A DNA stretch of 64,000 bases. It comes from JAWKTV01 sp041398905. GTDB lineage: Bacteria > Planctomycetota > Planctomycetia > Planctomycetales > Planctomycetaceae. Where the stretch lies: the NCBI GenBank assembly GCA_041398905.1, contig JAWKTV010000015.1, positions 73,235 to 137,234 of the forward strand, read 5' to 3'. Shown here piece after piece: positions 63,832 through 64,000 of the stretch. The translations under genes and the position numbers were made by a program. The notes below the pieces were generated by a model that worked only from the letters and a program-made list of their open reading frames with translations, was not told where the DNA came from and ran no database searches. Within the stretch, counting starts at the first letter, position 1. Every line of letters starts with the position of its first letter.

Positions 63832-63989
63832 TAATGCGATCACTGCCGGGTGCCGCAGCGTCAGTCGTCATCTCAAGCGGTCTGATCAGGTGCCTGCCGA
63901 ACGGAAGTGATGCGGCGGGCTAACGTCTCCACAAGACTTCCTGAAGGCATCTGGTCCCCGCGACGCTCAACCAACGGGAGGGTTACGTC

Positions 63990-64000
63990 ATGGAATCTGC
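63990..64000 (+). CDS. Possible start of a further gene (cut by window)
   Basis: ATG 63990 follows GGGAGGG (63976-63982) at a good spacing, so a gene may begin here. Only four codons are visible, so no product is proposed. Confidence 0.3.

Noticed and set aside
1..64000. tRNA, rRNA, riboswitch, IS or prophage elements
   Set aside because: Intergenic stretches were read for clover-leaf T-arm sequences, terminal inverted repeats and transposase motifs; none was found. A covariance-model search could still reveal short RNAs.

Overview
The window looks like a chromosomal piece of a high-GC planctomycete (order Planctomycetales in the broad sense). Direct signs are two PSD1/DUF1549/DUF1553 cytochrome-like proteins, a DUF1559 H-X9-DG pseudopilin-like protein followed by a small lipoprotein, two DUF1573 proteins, a giant Ala/Gln-rich DUF4175-like protein next to a prenyltransferase-fold protein, an ECF sigma factor coupled to a giant VIT/vWFA/TPR protein, and a methenyl-H4MPT cyclohydrolase. 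No phage, IS element, CRISPR array, rRNA or tRNA was recognised.

Layout. 1-5.2 kb: PhnP-like MBL hydrolase (cut by the window edge) overlapping an M42 peptidase, a sodium:solute symporter, and a CoA-disulfide-reductase/rhodanese fusion. 5.5-10.8 kb: extracytoplasmic carbohydrate-related genes (NHL-repeat protein, GH123/DUF4091-like protein, BNR sialidase). 10.8-15.1 kb: CdsA, an orphan ABC-2 permease, the DUF1559 protein and a lipoprotein. 15.3-23.1 kb: giant membrane-anchored coiled-coil protein and prenyltransferase-fold protein. 23.2-32.8 kb: two PSD1 proteins flanking badly broken reading frames of a PhoH-like ATPase, a secreted repeat protein and a MEKHLA protein. 33-44 kb: housekeeping block (DUF1573, BirA, RbsD/FucU, PPi-type phosphofructokinase, HisI, TpiA, SecG, YicC, CysK, PheT). 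44-46.4 kb: rhodanese, Mch, second DUF1573. 46.8-57.4 kb: ECF sigma factor overlapping by 4 bases a roughly 3,300-residue membrane protein that carries FecR-like, VIT, vWFA and TPR regions. 57.6-64 kb: Gly-rich secreted protein, coiled-coil protein, FolE, membrane protein, MFS nucleoside-type transporter and a small secreted protein.

Quality. Many conserved genes break frame, and at several breaks one missing base, usually in a C or G run, restores the family sequence. The breaks cluster (about 8-10, 12.7, 15.7-29.7, 44-46.3, 49.4-51.4 and 62.7 kb), while 30-43.9 and 51.5-61.5 kb read cleanly. I read most of them as assembly or sequencing errors rather than gene decay, so broken genes are annotated over their full inferred extent.

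Most interesting biology: the ECF sigma/giant sensor pair, which reads as a membrane-spanning anti-sigma sensor with a MIDAS-type vWFA domain; the giant DUF4175-like coiled-coil protein; the phosphofructokinase with PPi-type residues; and Mch, which indicates H4MPT-linked C1 transfer in this organism.
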